From assembly GCF_001613935.1 (NCBI RefSeq), contig NZ_LQCI01000016.1:1-64000 (forward strand): DNA of 64,000 bases, given 5' to 3'. Shown one piece after another: positions 27,725 to 36,637 of the stretch; positions within the stretch are counted from its first letter, which is position 1, and every line of letters begins with the position of its first letter. The position numbers and the translations under genes are program-made. The notes under the pieces were generated by a model. That model was given only the letters and a program-made list of their open reading frames with translations. It was not told the origin of the DNA and made no database searches. The stretch comes from Amycolatopsis regifaucium. GTDB taxonomy: Bacteria; Actinomycetota; Actinomycetes; Mycobacteriales; Pseudonocardiaceae.

Positions 27725-28978
27725 CTAGCCCTGGAATTCGTAGGCGCCCGCATCGACCCGCGCACCGGCGAAGACCGGGTCGCCGTCGACGTCGCGGTCG
27801 TCGTACTTCGTCGTGCCGAGGTCGATCGCCGGGCTTCCCGCCGACAGGATCAGGTTCGTGGCCGAGGCGAATTTCGGGTCGGCCACCTTGTCCGTCACGC
27901 CCGCCGTGAACTGCCGGAGCCCGCCGAAGTAGACGTTGTGGTCGGTCGCGGTGAAGGCCGGGTCCGCGTAGCCCACCTTGTACGCCGCCTGGACGACGTT
28001 CTGCGTCATCCTCAGCATCTGGTTCGTGCAGCCGCCGTAGCAGACGAAACCCTCCGACTCGGCGTTGGAGAGCCGGAGGGAGTTGTTGCGGAACACCGTG
28101 CCGAGTACCGGTCCGTTGCCGTCCTCGGCCCCGCGCGTGATGATCCCGCCGCGTGTCTTGGCGCCGAAGATCGCGTTGTACTCGAAGACGTTCCCGGTCG
28201 AGACGCCGTCGGGGTCCTTGGTGTCCGTGCCGAGTTCGGTGAAGGTCTCGTTGTCCTCGGAGATGTTGTGGTGGACGATGTTGCGCGACCCGTAGAAGAT
28301 CTCGACAGCGGCGCCGTCGAGCCCGCCGAAGTCGTCGGCCTTCGCGATCGAGCCGCTGATCCGGTTCCAGCCGATGTCGGAGTCGTTACCCTGCACGAGG
28401 ACGGCGAAGGCGCCGGAGTCGTCGTTGCCGCCAGGGGTCACCACGGTCATGTGGTTGTTGTCGACCAGGTCGTTCTGCGTGGCCTCGGTGCGATCCGCCG
28501 ACGGCGCGATGTACACGCCCGCGCCCGCGCCGATGATGAGGTTCGACAGCACCTTGTTGCCGTCGCCGGTCACCTTCACCCCCGCCCACGAGCAGCGTCC
28601 GGCGTCGGCCGCGACACCGATCTGCAGGTCCTGCACGCGATTGTCGTTGCCGGGCAGGTCGACACAGGCTTCGGTGTCGCCCTTCACGATCGGCCGGGCG
28701 CCCGTGCCGTACGCGCCGATCGTGACGCCCGAGCCTTTGACGGTGAGGCCGCCGGTCCAGGCCCCGCCGCGGCGCAGCAGGACAATGTCGCCCGTAGCGA
28801 ACGTGGTCGCGGAGACCTTCGCGAGGGATTTCCACGGGGTCTGCTGCGAGGTACCGCTCGCGGTGTCACTGCCTGAGGCCTGGTCGACGTAGTAGGTCTT
28901 CGAAGCGGCTTCGGCCGTCGTGAACCCCGTGCACGCGAGGGCGGCGAGTACGGTCACGGAAAGCAGTTTCCAGGACAT
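27725..28978 (-). CDS. Secreted right-handed beta-helix protein
   Basis: The 417-residue protein has a signal peptide (MSWKLLSVTVLAALACTGFT, cleavage near AEA-AS) and then a parallel beta-helix with N-rich ladders such as RNIVHHNISEDNETF and GNVFEYNAIFGAKTRGGI. The N-terminus (YYVDQASGSDTASGTSQQTP, then WKSLAKV) and the C-terminus (DVDGDPVFAGARVDAGAYEF) are typical of secreted pectate-lyase-like or polysaccharide-binding beta-helix proteins. Catalytic residues cannot be assigned, so lyase, epimerase or adhesin are all open. The ATG at 28978 gives the cleanest signal peptide. Confidence 0.8.
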   Translation of the reverse strand: MSWKLLSVTVLAALACTGFTTAEAASKTYYVDQASGSDTASGTSQQTPWKSLAKVSATTFATGDIVLLRRGGAWTGGLTVKGSGVTIGAYGTGARPIVKGDTEACVDLPGNDNRVQDLQIGVAADAGRCSWAGVKVTGDGNKVLSNLIIGAGAGVYIAPSADRTEATQNDLVDNNHMTVVTPGGNDDSGAFAVLVQGNDSDIGWNRISGSIAKADDFGGLDGAAVEIFYGSRNIVHHNISEDNETFTELGTDTKDPDGVSTGNVFEYNAIFGAKTRGGIITRGAEDGNGPVLGTVFRNNSLRLSNAESEGFVCYGGCTNQMLRMTQNVVQAAYKVGYADPAFTATDHNVYFGGLRQFTAGVTDKVADPKFASATNLILSAGSPAIDLGTTKYDDRDVDGDPVFAGARVDAGAYEFQG

Positions 28979-29045
28979 GCCGCGGACCGTAGCCACCCCG
29001 CGCACAAGGCTCGTACAAACCTCGCGACGGCTCTAGCATGATCCG

Positions 29046-29722
29046 ATGCGTCGCGCGTCGCGGATCCTTGTTCCGGTGGCTCTGATCCGCGGGCCGGGCT
29101 CGGAGCATTTCTGGGCCGGTGACGGGATCGTCGAGGGTGACGTCCTGCGGGTGCTCTACGACCGTTGTGAGACAACGGGTTCCGGTGAACTCGACTTTTG
29201 GGGGCGCGGGGACTTCGCTGGCCACCTCCCGATTGCCCGCCCTGACGCCGTCCGAACTGCTGGCGATCCCGCGTGGGGCTCGGAACTGCTCGAACGGCCA
29301 CACCTACATCTACGGCGCCGAACAAGGCCATCTCCGGCTGGCCAGAGTGCCTATCGATGGCCTTCGCGGGCCGTGGGAGTTCTGGACCGGCCGCGGCTGG
29401 TCGCCCCGCGAGGAGGCTCCGTCCGGATGCTGGCCGGGGTCGGGACGGCGTTCTCCGTGACCCGGATCGGCGCCGAGTACGTGCTGATCACCATGGACAC
29501 CAGTCCCGGTTTCAGCCCGGTGATGCTCGCCTACACCGCGAGTTCACCGACGGGACCGTTCCTGGAGCCGCGGGTCCTCCACTGTGCGCCTGAAGCGAGT
29601 GATCGGCGCATCGTCCACGACGCGACCGCGCATCCGCAGTTGAGCCGTCCGCGGACGCGCGGACCTACCGCTCGCGGTTCGTGGAGGTGACTTGGCCACC
29701 GGTACTACGCTTCCTCAGGTGA
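29046..29722 (+). pseudogene. Frameshifted DUF4185-domain gene
   Basis: Pieces of a DUF4185-like secreted-type protein appear in order across three frames. Frame 1 gives LIRGPGSEHFWAGDGIVEGD and VLRVLYDRCETTGSGELDFW. After about 29215 the frame shifts, giving GHTYIYGAEQGHLRLARVP and DGLRGPWEFWTGRGWS. Near 29430 it returns to frame 1 with MLAGVGTAFSVTRIGAEYVL, then SPTGPF and HDATAHPQLS. Part of the usual C-terminal region is missing, and the ending TYRSRFVEVTWP is in the third frame. At least three frame changes and one deletion make this a dead gene. Confidence 0.75.
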
Positions 29723-30273
29723 TCGAGATACTCGACGATCTTGACATCCTCGCCCGGCCGGATGTCGATCCGCGCACCCTGAGCCTCGCCGGCGTCCGCT
29801 TCGGGGCGGAGGCAGCCGGTACTGTCGCCCGCGACCGCGTCATCGAGGTCACGCTCTCGCCGATCGTCCACCGGACGATCGGCGGAAGCGGCCGGGATAC
29901 GGAGTACTACGGCGCGGACGGTGAACCTCTCTCGCGGGAAGAAGTGATCGAGAACGTCTTCGAAACCGAGGGAATCGTTCACTTCTCCGGGAAGTTCAGC
30001 TACCGGATCGTCGGCGGGACGGTTTCCGGCTTCGCGTTGTACGGTGCCGAGCGTGGTCTTCTCGCCCACTTCGGGTATCTGCGGTCTCATGACGAATTCC
30101 TCGACTTGTTCGGAACGCCCGATCTGGTGGAGGAGAGCATCGACTCCGGTGAGCTGATGGGCTACCGGCATTTCTATCGGGCCGCCGAGAAGCAGGTCTT
30201 CTGGGACAGCTTGGACGATCGCGTGAACTCGTTGAATGTCGGCGACTTCGAAGGCAACTCGCGCCGGTCGTGA
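29692..30273 (+). CDS. Protein of unknown function, 193 residues
   Basis: The start is a TTG at 29692 with a very strong GGAGG four bases upstream. The protein opens MATGTTLPQVIEILDDLDIL. It is soluble and acidic, mixed alpha/beta, with segments FETEGIVHFSGKFSYRIVGG and GLLAHFGYLRSHDEFLDLFG resembling small immunity- or SMI1-like proteins in style, but I cannot name a family. It overlaps the last codons of the DUF4185 pseudogene, so it may use that gene's former promoter. Confidence 0.65.
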   Translation: MATGTTLPQVIEILDDLDILARPDVDPRTLSLAGVRFGAEAAGTVARDRVIEVTLSPIVHRTIGGSGRDTEYYGADGEPLSREEVIENVFETEGIVHFSGKFSYRIVGGTVSGFALYGAERGLLAHFGYLRSHDEFLDLFGTPDLVEESIDSGELMGYRHFYRAAEKQVFWDSLDDRVNSLNVGDFEGNSRRS

Positions 30274-30310
30274 GTCTTTCGGCAGAGCTTTGAGGACAGC
30301 CGCTCGCTGA

Positions 30311-30895
30311 TCAGTCGAGCGCCCGGTCTCCCGGCGCTTCGATCATCAGGGGAGCCGACGTGTCGCCGGTGAGCTGCCGCAGCTGGGTCATGGTCCGGTC
30401 CAGCTGCTCAGCCAGCCGCGGGATCGTGCTGGACGGGATATAGGCCTCCGCCCCGGCGTCGAGGAGACGGCGCACCGGGCCTTCGTACTTGACGCCGAGT
30501 TCGGCGTCCTCGATTTCCGTGATCACGATCCGGGCCTTCGGGTACAGCGCCCGGAAGTTGCCGATCAACTGCGGACTGGCGGGCGGGACCAGCAGGACGT
30601 CGACGGTCGGGGGAGCCGAGTGCAGGTCCAGCACAAGATAGCCGGGGCCGAGCCGCTCGGACAGCGAATCCCGTGCCGAAGCCGAGAGCTTCATGGCGGT
30701 GGCCACGACCGTTATGTCCTCGGAAGCGGGGGCCGCGAACCCGCGGTCCTCGGGATACGCGCCGGAAATCGTCGCGATCGTCTCGCCGTCGCGGGTGATG
30801 AGCACATCCTCCCCGGGGCGGAGGGTGCCGATGAGCGCTACGAGTTCTTCAGGGAGCTGGGTGACGTCGACCCACCGCGCGGACTGATCACTCAT
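30311..30895 (-). CDS. Unknown protein with a Phd/YefM-like N-terminus
   Basis: Of 194 residues, about 10-45 (VTQLPEELVALIGTLRPGED, then VLITRDGETIATISG) resemble the N-terminal DNA-binding part of Phd/YefM antitoxins. The rest, starting near 60, alternates strands and helices (YLVLDLHSAPPTVDVLLVPP, then YPKARIVITEIEDAELG) in a pattern reminiscent of receiver or flavodoxin-like domains, without a clear phospho-acceptor. No toxin gene is adjacent. Function is unknown. The ATG at 30895 is favoured. The nested palindrome at 30901-30949 lies immediately upstream. Confidence 0.6.
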   Translation of the reverse strand: MSDQSARWVDVTQLPEELVALIGTLRPGEDVLITRDGETIATISGAYPEDRGFAAPASEDITVVATAMKLSASARDSLSERLGPGYLVLDLHSAPPTVDVLLVPPASPQLIGNFRALYPKARIVITEIEDAELGVKYEGPVRRLLDAGAEAYIPSSTIPRLAEQLDRTMTQLRQLTGDTSAPLMIEAPGDRALD

Positions 30896-30900
30896 CACTC

Positions 30901-30949
30901 CATGATGGCCCCCTTCCGGTACCCAGGCGCGAGGAAGGGGGCCATCATG
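30901..30949. terminator. Palindromic terminator (family copy C)
   Basis: CATGATGGCCCCCTTCC and GGAAGGGGGCCATCATG form a perfect 17-bp stem around a 15-base loop. It lies 10 bases past the hexosaminidase stop, so it ends the long minus-strand catabolic operon, and also directly abuts the start of the next minus-strand gene. Confidence 0.8.
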
Positions 30950-30958
30950 TACTCACTC

Positions 30959-32365
30959 CTACCGAGGCCGGCCCGGAACTCCCGGCCGTGTCTGCCAGGG
31001 AAGTGGCCCGTCCAGCGGCCGGTACTCGACGCCCAGCGCGTCCAGCCGCGGCAGGTGGTGATCCCGCAAGCGCGGCAGGAACTCCGCGTAGTCCCGACCC
31101 TCCGGGCTGCTCCACGCCACCTCGGCGAAGGCGCAGAGGCGCGGGAACGCGGCGTAGTCCACCCGCCGCACGGTGTCGAGGTGTTCCGACCACACCTGAG
31201 CTTGCGTGCCCAGGATCGTCTTGCCCGAGGGGAAGTCGGCGGGCACCGGCTCGTAGCCGTAGAAGCTCTCCAACGTCCTCAGATAACCGACGGGGATCGG
31301 CTCGTCCACGTGGTCGGACTGCCGGTGGTCCAGATACACGTGGTCCTCGGGGCACATGACGACGTCGTGTCCGGCGGCCACCGCGCGGGCACCGGCCGCC
31401 TCGCTCTGCCACGAGCCGATGACCATGGGCGGCAGATCGCCCGCTTCGAGCACCTCGTCCCAGCCCAGCGGACGACGTCCTCGTTCGACCAGGTGCCGTG
31501 CGATCTCGCGGACGAACCGCCCGTGTTCCTCGGTCGCGCCGGGCACCTCGTCGCCGCCGAGCGCGATGACCTCCGACGGGAAAATGTCCAGCACGTGGTC
31601 GAAGACGGCCTTGAAGAAGTCCAGTGTGGACTTCTTCGTGTTCAGCAGTGACGTGCTGATGCCCCAGCTCGTCCACACCTCCCACGGTTCGCCGGTCTCC
31701 GGCCCGAGTTCGGGGTACGCGGCGATCGCGGCCCGCGCGTGGCCGGGGATGTCGACCTCCGGGACCACCGTCACCGACCGCGCGGCGGCATACGCGACGA
31801 TCTCGCGGAGATCGTCGGTCGGGTAGAACCCGCCGTGCGGTCGCCCGTCGCGCTCCGGCCCGTCGTGCCGGCCGACCATGGACGACTTCCGCCAGCCGCC
31901 GACCTCGGTCAGCTTCGGGAACTCGGGGATCTCGATCCGCCAGCCCTGGTCGTCGGTCAGATGCAGGTTGAGCACGTTGAGCTTGTGCGCGGCGAGCAGG
32001 TCGATGAACCGCAGCACCTCGGCCTTGGTCCGGAAATGCCTCGCGACATCCAGCAGACAGCCACGCCAGCCGAACCTGGGGTGATCGGTCACCACCCCGC
32101 ACGGGATCGTCTGCTGTCCACGGTGGATCGACGCGGCCCGGAACGCGTCCGGGCCGATGAGCTGCCGGAGCGTCTGGCGGCCGTAGAACTCGCCGGCCGC
32201 GTCGGCCACGTGCAGTCGCACACCGGACGGGTCGATCTCCAGGCGATAGCCCTCGGCGGGCAGTGTGACGTCGGTACGGACGTCCACTTCGGACGGTACT
32301 GGACACTGTCCCGGCAGGGGTTCCACCGAGACGGGACGGGGGAGCAGGGTTTCGAATCCCGGCAT
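30959..32365 (-). CDS. Family GH20 beta-N-acetylhexosaminidase (probably cytoplasmic)
   Basis: The 468-residue enzyme has an N-terminal GH20b-like domain (to ~95) and then the catalytic barrel with DVARHFRTKAEVLRFIDLLA, LHLTDDQGWRIEIPEFPKL and the catalytic pair Asp272-Glu273 in ALGGDEVPG. It releases terminal beta-linked GlcNAc or GalNAc from oligosaccharides. No signal peptide is present, so it should act on oligomers brought in by the ABC transporter encoded just upstream, whose last permease stops one base before its ATG. This places chitin- or peptidoglycan-derived sugars as the cluster's substrate. Confidence 0.93.
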   Translation of the reverse strand: MPGFETLLPRPVSVEPLPGQCPVPSEVDVRTDVTLPAEGYRLEIDPSGVRLHVADAAGEFYGRQTLRQLIGPDAFRAASIHRGQQTIPCGVVTDHPRFGWRGCLLDVARHFRTKAEVLRFIDLLAAHKLNVLNLHLTDDQGWRIEIPEFPKLTEVGGWRKSSMVGRHDGPERDGRPHGGFYPTDDLREIVAYAAARSVTVVPEVDIPGHARAAIAAYPELGPETGEPWEVWTSWGISTSLLNTKKSTLDFFKAVFDHVLDIFPSEVIALGGDEVPGATEEHGRFVREIARHLVERGRRPLGWDEVLEAGDLPPMVIGSWQSEAAGARAVAAGHDVVMCPEDHVYLDHRQSDHVDEPIPVGYLRTLESFYGYEPVPADFPSGKTILGTQAQVWSEHLDTVRRVDYAAFPRLCAFAEVAWSSPEGRDYAEFLPRLRDHHLPRLDALGVEYRPLDGPLPWQTRPGVPGRPR

Positions 32366-32366
32366 G

Positions 32367-33233
32367 TCAGCCCTTCACCGCGCCGCCCATGACGGACACG
32401 AGTCGTCGTTGGACAAGGATGAAGAACACCAGCACCGGGATGGTCATCAGGGTCGAGCCCGCCATCACCGCGCCCCAGTCGGTGTCCTCCGGTTTGAAGA
32501 ACACGAGAATCGCCAGCGGAAGCGTCTGGTTCTCGGTGTTGGAGATGATGAACGTCTTGGCGAACAGGAAGTCGTTCCAGGCGTGGATGAAGGCCAGCAC
32601 ACTGATCGCCACCAAACCGGGCGCCACCAGCGGGAAGAGGATCTGCCAGGTGAACCGCATCCGGCTCGCGCCGTCGATCTTCGACGCCTCTTCCAGTTCC
32701 TGCGGTACGGCCGCGACGAACCCGCGCAGCATCCAGATCGCGAACGGCAGGCTGAACGCCAAGTGCACCAGGATCAGCGAGCCGAGATGGTTGGTGCCGA
32801 ACGCCGGCGCGACGTCACCGACCGACCGCATCAGGAAGAACAGCGGAATGGTCAGCGCCTCGACCGGCACCATCTGCGCCACCAGCACCATCACCAGCAG
32901 CACGGTCTTGCCCTTGAAGTTGAACCGGGTCAGCGCCACCGCCGAAAGGAACGACAGCAGCAGCGACAACGCCACCACCACGACGGCCACGATCACGCTG
33001 TTCAGGAAGAACATCGCGAAACCCTCGCCGGTGAGCACCCGTTCGAAATGCTCAAGGGTCGGCGTCAGCGTCCACGGGCGAGGATTCTCCGCCTGGATCT
33101 GCCCAGTGGGCTTGAACGCCGAAAGCACCATCCAGTACACCGGGAACGCGACCAACCCGGCGATCACGACACAGATGATCTCGGCGATCAGCCTGCCGGG
33201 CCGGTGAACTCGACGGCCCGCGGTCACACCCAT
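32367..33233 (-). CDS. Carbohydrate ABC transporter permease, MalG type
   Basis: The 288-residue membrane protein has about six helices and the CUT1 permease loop EEASKIDGASRMRFTWQILF (EAA motif), which docks the ATPase. The first helix is preceded by a basic tail (MGVTAGRRVHRPGRLIAEII). It overlaps the upstream permease gene by 10 bases and precedes the hexosaminidase by one base. It forms the channel with the MalF-type partner. No ATPase gene is present in the cluster, so a shared MsiK-type ATPase is expected. Confidence 0.93.
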   Translation of the reverse strand: MGVTAGRRVHRPGRLIAEIICVVIAGLVAFPVYWMVLSAFKPTGQIQAENPRPWTLTPTLEHFERVLTGEGFAMFFLNSVIVAVVVVALSLLLSFLSAVALTRFNFKGKTVLLVMVLVAQMVPVEALTIPLFFLMRSVGDVAPAFGTNHLGSLILVHLAFSLPFAIWMLRGFVAAVPQELEEASKIDGASRMRFTWQILFPLVAPGLVAISVLAFIHAWNDFLFAKTFIISNTENQTLPLAILVFFKPEDTDWGAVMAGSTLMTIPVLVFFILVQRRLVSVMGGAVKG

Positions 33234-34183
33234 CCCGCGCTCCGGCGTTGCGACCGGACGTACAGCCCGGTGATGGACAGCAGCAGCAAGGTCATCACGA
33301 CTCCGAGCGCCGCGCCGAGACCGTATTCCTGTCCGGCGAAGGCCTGTTGGTAGGCGAAGACGTTGAGCACGAGGTTGCGCCCGGCCACGCCGCCGCCGTT
33401 GGTCATCACGTAGATCTGGGTGAAGATCTTGAAGTCCCAGATGATCGACTGGATCGTGGCGATGGTCAGCAGCGGCCGCACCATCGGCAGCGTGATCGAC
33501 CACGTGGTGCGCCAGGTCGACGCGCCGTCGAGGTACGCGGCTTCGATGACCTCTTCCGGCACGCCCTTGATCCCCGCGTACATGGTCACCATGACGAACG
33601 GGAACGAGCACCAGATGACCTCGGCGGCCACCAGGCCGAAGGTGCTGTAGGTGTCGAACGTCCACGAGTGGTTCGCCATCCCGGTGAACCCGATCCCCGA
33701 CAGCACCTCGTTGACCAGGCCGAAGTCCGCGTCGAACAGGAACAGCCAGACGTACGAGCCCGCCATCGCCGGTGTCGCCCAGGCGGCCAGTGCCGCCAGG
33801 AACAGCGGAACCCGCGCCCACGCGCGGACCCGGGTGGCCAGCACGGCCAGCCCCGTCCCGAGCGCCAGACTGCCGACGACGCAGACCGCGGTGAAGCCGA
33901 GGGTCTTGGCCAGCACCTCCCAGAACTGGACGTTCTCCAGCAGTTCGACGTAGTTGCCGAAGCCGAGGAACACCAGCGGCGCGTTGCCGACGGCCTGCGG
34001 CTGGCCGTAGTCGTAGAACGAGATCAGGACGAGCTGGTAGATCGGGTAGACCAGCATGGCCAGCAGCAGGATGCCGCCGGGAGCCAGGTAGAGCAGGGCG
34101 GCCCGCCCGTCCCGGCGACGGCGGGGTGACCGCCGTGCCGGGGCGGGCGAGGCCGCGGTGCGAGGGATTTCCTGCGTGACCAC
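33224..34183 (-). CDS. Carbohydrate ABC transporter permease, MalF type
   Basis: The 319-residue protein has an Arg-rich cytoplasmic N-terminus, six predicted helices starting ALLYLAPGGILLLAMLVYPI and the EAA loop EEVIEAAYLDGASTWRTTWS. It pairs with the MalG-type permease and the lipoprotein binding protein encoded next to it. The GTG start at 34183 follows the binding-protein stop with no gap. The sugar is not readable from the permease, but the hexosaminidase and deacylase in the same unit suggest amino-sugar oligosaccharides. Confidence 0.93.
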   Translation of the reverse strand: MVTQEIPRTAASPAPARRSPRRRRDGRAALLYLAPGGILLLAMLVYPIYQLVLISFYDYGQPQAVGNAPLVFLGFGNYVELLENVQFWEVLAKTLGFTAVCVVGSLALGTGLAVLATRVRAWARVPLFLAALAAWATPAMAGSYVWLFLFDADFGLVNEVLSGIGFTGMANHSWTFDTYSTFGLVAAEVIWCSFPFVMVTMYAGIKGVPEEVIEAAYLDGASTWRTTWSITLPMVRPLLTIATIQSIIWDFKIFTQIYVMTNGGGVAGRNLVLNVFAYQQAFAGQEYGLGAALGVVMTLLLLSITGLYVRSQRRSAGWV

Positions 34184-35467
34184 TTAACCGAACGCCTTGT
34201 TCATCTCGGCGGCCGCGGTGGCCAGCGCGGTGGCCGGATCCTTGCCACCGGTCGCGATCTGCTGGATCGCGGTGGGCAGCACGTTCTGCGCGTCGATCTT
34301 CGACCACGCCGCGGTGGCGGGGACGAACTTCGTCCCGGCGGTGAGCGTGTCGACGAAGGGCTTGACCGACGGGTCGCTCGCGGCGACCTTCTGCTGGACA
34401 CTGCCGAGCGTCGGCAGGTTGCCCATGGCGACGTACATCTTCTCCTGGTACTTGGCGCCACCGAGCAGTTCGGTGAACTCGACCGCGAGGCTCTTGCGCT
34501 TGGTCGCGTTGAACACGCCGAGCAGGTTGCCGCCCGCGAACGCCGGCGCGATCTTGCCCGTCTCGGTACCCGGGATCGGGATGATCGCGTACTTGCCCTT
34601 CACCTGACCGGCTTCGACGGCCTTGCGGTTGAAGTCACCACCGATCGACATCCCCGCCTTGCCGCCCGCGAACGCCTGGATGCTCTGCGTGCCGGTGAGG
34701 TTGGCGCACTGCTCCGGCGGGCAGATGTCCGCCTTCAGCAGGTTCGCGTACGCGGCGACACCGGCCTTGGCCTGCTCGGAGTCCACAGTGGATTTCCACT
34801 TGTCGCCCTCCTGCTTGGCGATCTCGCCGCCGTGCGCCCACAGAAACGGCAGCATCGCGTAGGTGTACTTGCCACCGACGGAGATGCCGTACAGCTCCGG
34901 CTTCCTGGCGCGGATCGTCTTCGCGGTCTCGGTCAGTTCCGCCAGCGTCGTGGGAGGCTTGAGGCCGAGTTCGGCGAAGAGGTCCGTGCGGTAGTACAAG
35001 GCGCGGATGCCGGTGAACCACGGAAGTCCGTACGTCTTGCCGCCGGACTTCGCCGTCTCCAGTACCGCGGGCAGGATGTCGGCGCCTTCCTGCCACGACG
35101 AGAGATCGCCGGTCAGGTCGGCCAGCGCGCCGGTGGCGGCGTAGCTGGAGACGTCGGTGTTGCCGAACTCGGCGACGTCCGGCGCGCTGGCCGGATCGTT
35201 GAAGGCGCCGGAGAACTTGTCCGCACGGCCCTCCACCGGGATCCACTGGACGTCGACCTCGACCCCGGAATGCGCCGCCTTGAACTCGGCGATCGCCTCC
35301 TTGACCGCGGCTTCCTTGGGCGCGCGGTTGGCCTCGTCGAACAGCCATACCCGGACCGTGCCGGACTTCTCGTCGCCACCGCTCGCGGCGGGGGTGTTCT
35401 GCGCCGGCGCACAGCCCGCGACGAGGCCGATCGCCGCGAGGCCCGCGATGAGCACGCGAGTTCTCAT
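34184..35467 (-). CDS. Carbohydrate ABC transporter substrate-binding lipoprotein
   Basis: The 427-residue protein has a lipoprotein signal (MRTRVLIAGLAAIGLVAGCA, lipobox VAGC, Cys19) and the cluster B (MalE-type) fold, with VRVWLFDEANRAPKEAAVKE at the first strand and TYGLPWFTGIRALYYRTDLF in the hinge region. It captures an oligosaccharide outside the cell and delivers it to the two permeases. It starts 12 bases after the lactonase stop. A chito-oligosaccharide or its aldonic acid is the favoured ligand by context. Confidence 0.92.
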   Translation of the reverse strand: MRTRVLIAGLAAIGLVAGCAPAQNTPAASGGDEKSGTVRVWLFDEANRAPKEAAVKEAIAEFKAAHSGVEVDVQWIPVEGRADKFSGAFNDPASAPDVAEFGNTDVSSYAATGALADLTGDLSSWQEGADILPAVLETAKSGGKTYGLPWFTGIRALYYRTDLFAELGLKPPTTLAELTETAKTIRARKPELYGISVGGKYTYAMLPFLWAHGGEIAKQEGDKWKSTVDSEQAKAGVAAYANLLKADICPPEQCANLTGTQSIQAFAGGKAGMSIGGDFNRKAVEAGQVKGKYAIIPIPGTETGKIAPAFAGGNLLGVFNATKRKSLAVEFTELLGGAKYQEKMYVAMGNLPTLGSVQQKVAASDPSVKPFVDTLTAGTKFVPATAAWSKIDAQNVLPTAIQQIATGGKDPATALATAAAEMNKAFG

Positions 35468-35479
35468 GGGAGTTTCTCC

Positions 35480-36610
35480 TTAGGTGAAAAAGACCGAATT
35501 GACCTGGGCGAGCGCCAGTTTTCCGGCGACGGCACCAGGAAGACCGGTGTCGGGATCACGCGGCAGCCAGCTGAGCGTGCCGGACTTGTCGCTCGAGACG
35601 TAGAACCAGCGCCCGGTCGGGTCGAGGGTGAAGTGACGCGGGTACACGCCACCGACGGGCGCGTTGTTCAACAGCTTCAAGGACTTCCCGTCCTCGCCGA
35701 CGCCGAACGACGCGATCGTGTCGGAGCCACGCACCGACGCGTAGACGAACCTGCCGTCCTTGGACGTGGCGATCTCGCCCGGATACTGCTCGCCGGGCGT
35801 TCCCGCCGGGACGGCCGGGACGACCTGGCCCGCGGTCAGTTTCCCGGTGGCCGGGTTCCACGCCGCGACGGTCACCTCGGCACGCAATTCGCCGAGGATG
35901 TAGGCGTACTTGCCGTTGGGGTGGAAGGCGAGATGCCGGGGACCGGCGCCCGAAGGGAGCTTGAGCTGCTGGTTCAGCTTGAGTTTCCCGGTCGCGACAT
36001 CGAGTTTGTAGACGTACACCGAATCCGCGCCGAGGTCGACCGCGAGCACCCATTTGCCGGTGGGATCGTTGACCACCTGGTGCGCGTGCGCCTGCCGCTC
36101 GGCACCCTTGTGCTGCGCCAGATCGACGACGTCGCCGAGTTTCCCGCCCGCGAGGATCGGGAGGACGACGACGCTGCCGCTGCTGTAGTTCGCGGCAAGC
36201 ACGTACTTCTGGCTCGAATGGACGCTCAGATGCGTCGGGTGCTGCCCCTTCGCCGACTTCTTGTTGAGCAGCTTGGGTTTCGCGGGGTCGGCGAGGCTCA
36301 GCGCGGAGATCTGGCCGTTCTCGTCCTCGTTGGTCACATACAGCGTTTTGCGGTCGGCGCTGAGGTCGAACCAGGATGCGTTGCTGATCCCCGGGATGGT
36401 CCGGTCGACGACCAGCGCGTTGGTCGTCGCGTCCCGGTGAGCGACATCGAGCCCGTGCCCGGAACTGGTGTAGCTGCTGACGTAGATGGCGCCGGTTCCC
36501 TTCGGTCCGCAGGTCTGTTCGGAAGCGTTCGCGAGCTGGGAACCGAGAACGGTGGTGAGTCCAGCCGCTCCGACGGCGCCGAGGAAGGTGCGTCGATCGA
36601 GTCCGGTCAT
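35480..36610 (-). CDS. Tat-exported lactonase-family beta-propeller
   Basis: The 376-residue protein has a twin-arginine signal peptide, MTGLDRRTFLGAVGAAGLTT, with cleavage near ANA-SE. It continues as a seven-bladed propeller of the 6-phosphogluconolactonase-like (Pgl/lactonase) family, with blades such as GIYVS-like GAIYVSSYTSSGHGLDV and RHLAFHPNGKYAYILGELRA and a His-rich RQAHAHQVVNDPTG. Members open sugar lactones. Export outside the membrane, between a GntP permease gene and a sugar-binding protein gene, suggests that it hydrolyses lactones of oxidised sugars before uptake. It follows gntP by 27 bases. Confidence 0.85.
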   Translation of the reverse strand: MTGLDRRTFLGAVGAAGLTTVLGSQLANASEQTCGPKGTGAIYVSSYTSSGHGLDVAHRDATTNALVVDRTIPGISNASWFDLSADRKTLYVTNEDENGQISALSLADPAKPKLLNKKSAKGQHPTHLSVHSSQKYVLAANYSSGSVVVLPILAGGKLGDVVDLAQHKGAERQAHAHQVVNDPTGKWVLAVDLGADSVYVYKLDVATGKLKLNQQLKLPSGAGPRHLAFHPNGKYAYILGELRAEVTVAAWNPATGKLTAGQVVPAVPAGTPGEQYPGEIATSKDGRFVYASVRGSDTIASFGVGEDGKSLKLLNNAPVGGVYPRHFTLDPTGRWFYVSSDKSGTLSWLPRDPDTGLPGAVAGKLALAQVNSVFFT

Positions 36611-36637
36611 CGTGATTTCTCCCAGATGTCGGGTGGT

